A stretch of DNA of 64,000 nt, from contig JBHGNT010000002.1 of NCBI GenBank assembly GCA_043228905.1, positions 10,850,001-10,914,000 of the forward strand. Reading direction: 5' to 3'. A model generated the notes under the pieces. The model saw nothing but the letters and a program-made list of their open reading frames with translations. It did no database searches and had not been told where the DNA came from. Positions within the stretch are counted from its first letter, which is position 1, and each line of letters begins with the position of its first letter. The translations under genes and the position numbers were made by a program. This DNA comes from Azolla caroliniana (taxonomy: Eukaryota > Polypodiophyta). Of the stretch, positions 59,039-64,000 are shown piece after piece.

Positions 59039-59054
59039 GGAATCGTGGTCGCCA
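59039..59054 (-). other. Primer binding site of element M
   Basis: The element strand reads TGGCGACCACGATTCC, identical to that of K, with a 7-bp spacer to the LTR. Confidence 0.78.
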
Positions 59055-59061
59055 AAAACTG

Positions 59062-59496
59062 TGTTAACTCTTAGGGCCAGACAATGGCCTAACACAGGGT
59101 GTCTACAAAAGACACTTCACCAAAGGGGTGTTACGGCAAGAGGATTAAGATCAACGATTAATCCGACTTAATTAGGTTACTTAGCAAGATCGTCCTTAAC
59201 AATCACACGCGTAAGATATAACAATGAATGCAGAACGGAAATTAACACAGAGATATAAAAAACACTAATCTTTATTAATTATCCGCTGCTCATTACATTG
59301 TAACCGGGCCTTTAAATAGGTTTCCGGTCTGTAGTACAAAACGGTGCCATCCGCACCTGTTCGGGATCGGTCCGGATCCGGAACGGCATACCGATTCCGG
59401 TCCGTCCGTCCACACTCATAGCTTACTTACAACCATTCCTAATAATTAAATAACTCCTCCATTTCACACTCTGGACTCCTTTGCCAGCCGGTAACA
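59062..59496 (-). repeat. 5' LTR of gypsy element M
   Basis: It is 435 bp and pairs with 32840-33274. ATGAT follows at 59497-59501, and gypsy Q integrase continues from 59502. Confidence 0.92.
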
Positions 59497-59501
59497 ATGA
59501 T

Positions 59502-62040
59502 GATCCATGAACGCCTTTCGACGGTGTTGCTCCTGTTCTAGGATCTTCATGCTCTGTACCTTGTCTTTGCCGAGGTCGAGAAGTTGCTCCAATTGTAGTT
59601 GTTCTGACTGTTTTTCAAGAAGGCGTTCCCAAATCTGTATCCGCAAGCTCGGAACCTGGATCTCGATGGGCATTACGGCTTTGAGTCCAAAGGCTAATGG
59701 GAATGGGGTAGACTGGATACTGGTTTTAAAACTTGTTTGGTATGGCCATAGGGTGCTTAGTATCCCAATCCGTGCGGTTGTCATTGACCTTTTTCCTTAA
59801 AATATTCTGTAAGGTTTTGTTCGTCAACTCCTCTAGCCCATTCGCCTAAGGGTAGTACGGGGTACTCTTTTTGTGGATTACGACATAGTGGTCGATGAGC
59901 GCATGAATCACCGTATTCAGGAAGTGGCCTCCTTGGTTGCTGATGAATTCAATAGGGAATCCGAAATGACAAAATGTTTTTATACAATTTTTTTGTGCTG
60001 GATGCCCCCATGTTGTCCCGTAATGCTTTTGCCTCTACCTATTTAGTGCAGTGATCCATTGCAACCAAAATGTATCTGTTGCACATGTGCATAGTGGCTG
60101 GGATAAATGGGCTGATTAAATCGAGGCCCCATTTTTGGAATGGCTCTAATGGGAGCACGGGCTGATGCGACATTCGGGTTCGCTCTGTAGGTTGTCCCAT
60201 TTGCTCACATAGGTCGCACTCTCAAAAGTACGCTTGGTCGCCCTTCTGTGAGGTTGGCCACCAGAGCCCACCTTGCCATATCTTCCGTGCGGTAGTGTCA
60301 CCCGCGTAATGGCCCCCCACTATATCGCAATGGGCTTCTCGTAACACGGTTTCCTTCTCATCATTTCGAACACACCTTCGCCAAATGCCATCACTTCTAA
60401 TAAGCAAAAGTTATGACTCGTAATCGCTAATCACTTCATTTCATCCGTTCGCATCCGTGGACATGGTAAGCCTGTGCTCAAGAAATGGCTCATATCCTCG
60501 AGCCATTTTTTCGTTTGGTGATGACATGTTTGTCTCGGCATCGCTTGCCAAAATGCGTAAGATTCCGCTATTCGGAAAGTCATCATCCCCTTCGACAACA
60601 TTCTCTCTATTTTCAATATGGCTTAGATAGTTGGCAACCGCATGATGAGCTCCTAGTTGATGCTGGATCTCGAATTAGAATTCTTGTAATCGTAGCATCC
60701 AACGCGCCAACTTCCTTGTAAGCGATTGTTTCGACACCCGATAGAGAAGTTCCGTGTGATCCACGTGAAAGACAAATTTTCGGCGCAGTAGGTAGTGTCA
60801 AAATTTATTGATGCTATATATCATAACTAGGGCTTCACACTCGCTCGTGGAGTACTTACATCCGGCGATCGAAAGTTTTCAGCTAGAGTAATAGACTGGC
60901 CGATACCAAATTGGTTCAACTGCATCAGTGCGTTCCCGATGGTTATGTCCGACACATCCACGAACACATGGAATGGTCACATCCAATCCGATGGATGTAC
61001 CACCGGTGCCTGAGTGAGCATGAACTTCAAGGCCATGTACACCTTGTCCTCCATCTCTGACCAACTGAATGATGTTCGATGGATCGCCCCATGCAAGGGT
61101 GTTGCAAAGTTTGCTAGATAGTGCAACATCTGACTGTGCCAACGCATTTGTCTCATAAAATGACTTAAGGCCTTTGCATTCTTCAAGGTCAAAGCCTTGA
61201 TGATGGCCTTAATCTTCCTTGGATCAACCGCAATGCCTTTAGGTCTTTCTATGTGTCCACGGACTACTCCACTGGTTACATCGAACGCGTACTTGGCTAG
61301 ATTAAGGTTGAGCCGTGCTAAGCGACATCGCTCTAAGAAAAACTGGAGGTGCAATAAATGCTCGTCGCATGCACCGAAAATAGAGAAGTAATCAAGGAGG
61401 ACCTACATAAGAGTAGGTATGTATTCATCGAAGATTTCCGCGATGATGAGGTGAAATGTTGCATGCGCCGTTTTAAGCCCGAACATGATTACCATGGCTA
61501 CGAATACGCCCCAATCCATCAAGAAAGCGGTTTTTTCCTAATCTTTAGGATGCATACGGATCTGATTATAGCCGCTGAAACCATCTAAAAAACTATAGTT
61601 TTCGTGCCCTGCTACGGCATCGAGTACGCCATCGGTGAAGGGAAGGGGAAAAACATCTGCTATTGTGACCATGTTCAGTTTGCGATAGTTAACGCAGACG
61701 CAAATTTTCCCATTCTTTTTTGGTACAACTACAATCTAACTCTGCCATGTTGCCTACTTGACTGGTGTAATGAACCCGACTTTCAAGAGCTTATAAATTT
61801 CTTTTTCACACGAGCCATGTAATTCGGGTTCATACGGTAATGCCTTTGCTGGACGAGCTTTGCATCCGTCGCCAGGTTGATTTGATGCTGGTAGAACTTT
61901 GGGTCCATCCCCTTCACATCCTCATGAGACCATGCGGATACATCTTTATATTCGTGCAACAAGTTGATAATGGTTGCCTTTTTCGAAGGAGGTAACTCCT
62001 TCGCTATCGAGAGGGGACGCGACACATCAGATGTCATGAC
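59502..62040 (-). pseudogene. Gypsy element Q: RT, RNase H and integrase, ancient
   Basis: Reading from 62040 leftward: RPLSIAKELPPSKKATIINL, DVSAWSHEDVKGMDPKFYQ, HYRMNPNYMARVKKK, RT and RNase H remnants (HLQFFLERCRLARLNLNLAK, ILIRDPASTRSS), an integrase zinc domain (LREAHCDIVGGHYAGDTTARK) and its C-terminal part (PFPLAFGLKAVMPIEIQVPS). It is related to but clearly diverged from K, M and N. Stops and frameshifts are frequent throughout. The frame is cut at 59502 by M and at 62040 by the insert. Confidence 0.82.
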
Positions 62041-62613
62041 GTTGTTGTGAAGATTTTCGGCAACGGTGTGAAAATTGCATCAAACGTACAAAATCAAGTG
62101 TGGTTCTTCACACGAGACATGAAACAATAATAGAGAAGATACTATTTTAGATTAGCTTAATATCTTGGTATGGGAAGATGGAGGTCTTCAAGAGCTTTCG
62201 AATGCTTTTTACTACATAAGAAATGGACATCTAAGTGTCAAGTTATGTGGGTATAAAGTTTTGGAAAAGAAAAAATAAATAAAATAAAAAATAAAACTGT
62301 GAACTATCCCATATAGATAGGAAAAGTTTAGGCTCCAGCTATATAAGCAGATTGAGATCCATCATATTTCATCTATGTCTTAAGAGCACATAAGAAATAG
62401 TTAGACTTGAGCCACTTTTGTCTAGATGGACATATGTGGCTAAGTCGCGGGACGTGGCTAAGTGCCCGAACAGGCCGATGTAGGAACTCAAACCGGCCGA
62501 CGATAGAACCGAAAATCGGATGGAGCTGGCAACCGGTGACCGGATGCATCCGGCAATCGGCGACCGGATGGAGATTAGCGAACGGTGAACGGCAACCGGT
62601 GACGGAGCCGGCG

Positions 62614-62875
62614 ACCGGTGACCCAACATCCGGCGACCTCAGGATGCGGACCAAACCGGCTCGGATGCGAACCGAACCGGGCCAAACTAAACGAATGCAA
62701 ATCGGTCGGGTCGGTTGATCGCGTTGCATGGTGTCTTAAGGATATTTGCTCCAAAAGCCTAATAGTATTTTGTGCATAAAAGAAAAAGATGTAAGCAAGA
62801 CTCGAACTTAACACCTCCAAGATAGGAAGCAATAGGCTAACCATTAAGCCAAATCATTTCTTTAGGAAAGTAAGA
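62614..62875 (-). repeat. Direct repeat copy 1, SINE-like
   Basis: It shares about 240 bp with 62961-63200: GGATGCGGACCAAACCGG, AATGCAAATCGGTCGGGTCG, CAAAAGCCTAATAGTA and GACTCGAACTTAACACCTCC. On the minus strand it starts with a tRNA-like head and passes into a unique body, the layout of plant SINEs. It is 12 bp longer than copy 2 at the head. Confidence 0.6.
62790..62860 (-). other. tRNA-like head with box A and box B
   Basis: On the minus strand, TGGCTTAATGG (62841-62851) fits the RNA polymerase III box A consensus and AGTTCGAGTCT (62798-62808) is close to box B, 32 bp apart. I could not fold a full cloverleaf, so it is not called as a tRNA gene. Confidence 0.45.
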
Positions 62876-62960
62876 CGGAGCCGGTGACGGAGCCGACGAC
62901 ATGTGACCCAACATCCGGCAACAGATCTGGTACCGGACGTTGACAACATCCGGCGATGGA

Positions 62961-63200
62961 ACCGGTGACCCGACATCCGACGACCTTGGGATGCGGACCA
63001 AACCGGCTCGGATGCGGACCGAACCGGGCCAAACTGAACGAATGCAAATCGGTCGGGTCGGTTGATCGTGGTGCATGGTGTCTTAAAGATATTTGGTCCA
63101 AAAGCCTAATAGTAGTTTGTGCATAAAAGAAAAAGATGTAAGTAAGACTCGAACTTAACACCTCCAAGAAAGGAAGCAATAGGCTAACCATTTCTTTAGG
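62961..63200 (-). repeat. Direct repeat copy 2, SINE-like, box A lost
   Basis: This is the second copy, offset by 347 bp from the first. The box B region is kept (63145-63155), but a 12-bp deletion removed box A. A few substitutions separate it from copy 1. Confidence 0.6.
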
Positions 63201-63270
63201 GATTATATTTTTATCATTATAGCTTTACATGTAAATTCTCATGTGTGAGAGCTTAGATGATGACATGGCA

Positions 63271-63362
63271 ATCATGCATTGCGTGCAATGCATGCATTTC
63301 ATGCATTTCGTGCATGTCTTGCACCCTCACATGCACCATATGAATGGGGGCATCTATAAAAG
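63271..63362 (+). promoter_or_regulatory. CATGCA repeats followed by TATA box
   Basis: Several CATGCA/TGCATG (RY-type) motifs at 63273-63316 lie upstream of TATAAAAG at 63355-63362. It looks like a plant promoter or an LTR promoter. The sequence downstream to 63600 shows no gene, so what it drives is unclear. Confidence 0.35.
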
Positions 63363-63664
63363 AGTGGAGGAATCAAGCAAAAGGGGGATTTTTTATCAAG
63401 CAAGCTTTGTACCTTAAATCAAAATTAATATTAAGAAGAAAATTCGTTATCCTTTTGATGATAAACCTTGTTCTTCAAATCTAAAGTCAAGAGTTCAATC
63501 TTAATCTCTCTTAATCTAAAGTCAAGCGTTTTATCTTATCTCAATCTCTCTCTCTTTCAATCTATCTTAAATACTTTCTCGCTAAAGCTTGTGCAAACTT
63601 CGAATCCTTCTGGTCCAGAACCCGGCAGTTCCGCCTCACGATCTGCACGTAGTGACGGATCTTC

Positions 63665-64000
63665 ATGACAATGCGTCTAGAGATTTCCATTTCTTGGTAG
63701 AATGCATCTTGCACCCTATGGAGTTCCATGAGGGCCTTCATATCAGATTCGCACTCCCTGGCTCTTATTGTTCCCGACGTGGCATACGCTCCAGTCATCT
63801 CGATGACATCGATCTTGCAGAATGGCACGATTTCAGGGTTCTCTTCTAGATAAGTTTCCAGCTCCTTGTTGTCTAACCCTTCAAGCATGTGGACTTCTTC
63901 CGTGTAAAGCGGAGTCATAGCTTTAGTGGGTGGGTTGCTCTCCTACGTCGGCACCCAAACCTTGGCTCGGCCTCGACGGAAAGTAATGTTGTCGTGTGGC
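63665..64000 (-). pseudogene. Gypsy Q pol, part between protease and RT
   Basis: It reads TPLYTEEVHMLEGLDNKELE and TYLEENPEIVPFCKIDVIE, then MELHRVQDAFYQEMEISRR. This is the region just before RT in K (MLEGLPDEEVERYLKEHPR), so it joins 62040 as one element. It continues beyond the right edge. Confidence 0.8.

Larger units (their letters stand above)
32840..59496 (-). mobile_element. Gypsy LTR retrotransposon M, split by K and N
   Basis: Two 435-bp LTRs at the far ends (32840-33274 and 59062-59496), oriented alike, are 97% identical by my count, and ATGAT lies outside both (32835-32839 and 59497-59501). This proves that the separate gypsy pieces between them are one insertion. M's own sequence is the LTRs, 33275-35216, 44786-48968 and 58314-59061. 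K sits in its 3' gene. N sits in gag, and a deletion around N's left end removed the rest of gag, protease and the region before RT. Confidence 0.9.
62041..63664. other. AT-rich 1.6-kb insert within gypsy Q
   Basis: Q's reading is broken here and resumes at 63665. TCATGAC stands on both sides (62034-62040 and 63663-63669), which suggests an insertion with target duplication, though its exact length is unclear. No transposase or retroelement domain is visible. The contents are AT-rich flanks, a block rich in GACCGG-type repeats (62500-62640 and 62880-62990), two copies of a tRNA-related repeat, and a promoter-like segment. TATA-like CTATATAAGCAG is at 62338-62349. Confidence 0.5.

Noticed and set aside
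58314-59496. A separate gypsy element made of a gag piece and an LTR
   Set aside because: Its LTR pairs with 32840-33274, and ATGAT flanks both, so it is the 5' end of M.
62790-62860. Functional tRNA gene on the minus strand
   Set aside because: Boxes A and B are present, but I could not fold an acceptor stem or anticodon arm, and the unit is part of a longer repeat.

Overview
The window is repeat DNA from a large plant nuclear genome. I see no convincing host gene, rRNA, intact tRNA or CRISPR array. Nearly every base belongs to LTR retrotransposons of two superfamilies, Ty1/copia (order Gag-PR-INT-RT-RH, mostly with initiator-Met tRNA primer sites) and Ty3/gypsy (order Gag-PR-RT-RH-INT). 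Plant origin is inferred from the element types; species and order cannot be told. I name the elements A, B, C, D, E, E', F, G, H, I, J, K, M, N and Q for reference.

Left part (1-24568), copia only. A (+) is cut by a near-pristine copia B (-, 907-6422, 5-bp target duplication ATGAC). A's 3' LTR abuts a decayed copia C (+). Then come decayed minus-strand copia pieces D, E (carrying two solo LTRs), and G. G's 5' LTR is split by copia I (-, 18440-23847, duplication ATATT). A short copia piece, E', is fused to gypsy J at about 24568.

Right part (24569-64000), mostly gypsy. The oldest host is gypsy Q (-), seen at 27600-27612, 59502-62040 and 63665-64000. Three elements landed within about 15 bp of Q's integrase region: J (-, truncated), copia H (-, 27613-32832) and gypsy M (-, 32840-59496, duplication ATGAT). 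M in turn holds gypsy K (+, 35217-44785) and gypsy N (+, 48968-58313, which lost its 5' end in a deletion that also removed part of M). Within Q, 62041-63664 is an AT-rich insert containing a duplicated tRNA-related (SINE-like) repeat.

The most interesting signal is in the K/M/N gypsy family. Besides gag-pol, each carries a second long gene between pol and the 3' LTR, on the sense strand. It codes for an 810-930-residue protein with a conserved N-terminal block, a long coiled coil and a conserved C-terminal tail motif. A conserved spacer with an A-rich tract and a TATA-like box about 250 bp before the ATG precedes it in all three copies. In all three, the bases just before the 3' LTR form a conserved GC-rich motif and not a polypurine tract. 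No single copy is intact: all show nonsense codons or frameshifts, many of them C-to-T or G-to-A changes typical of methylated, silenced repeats.
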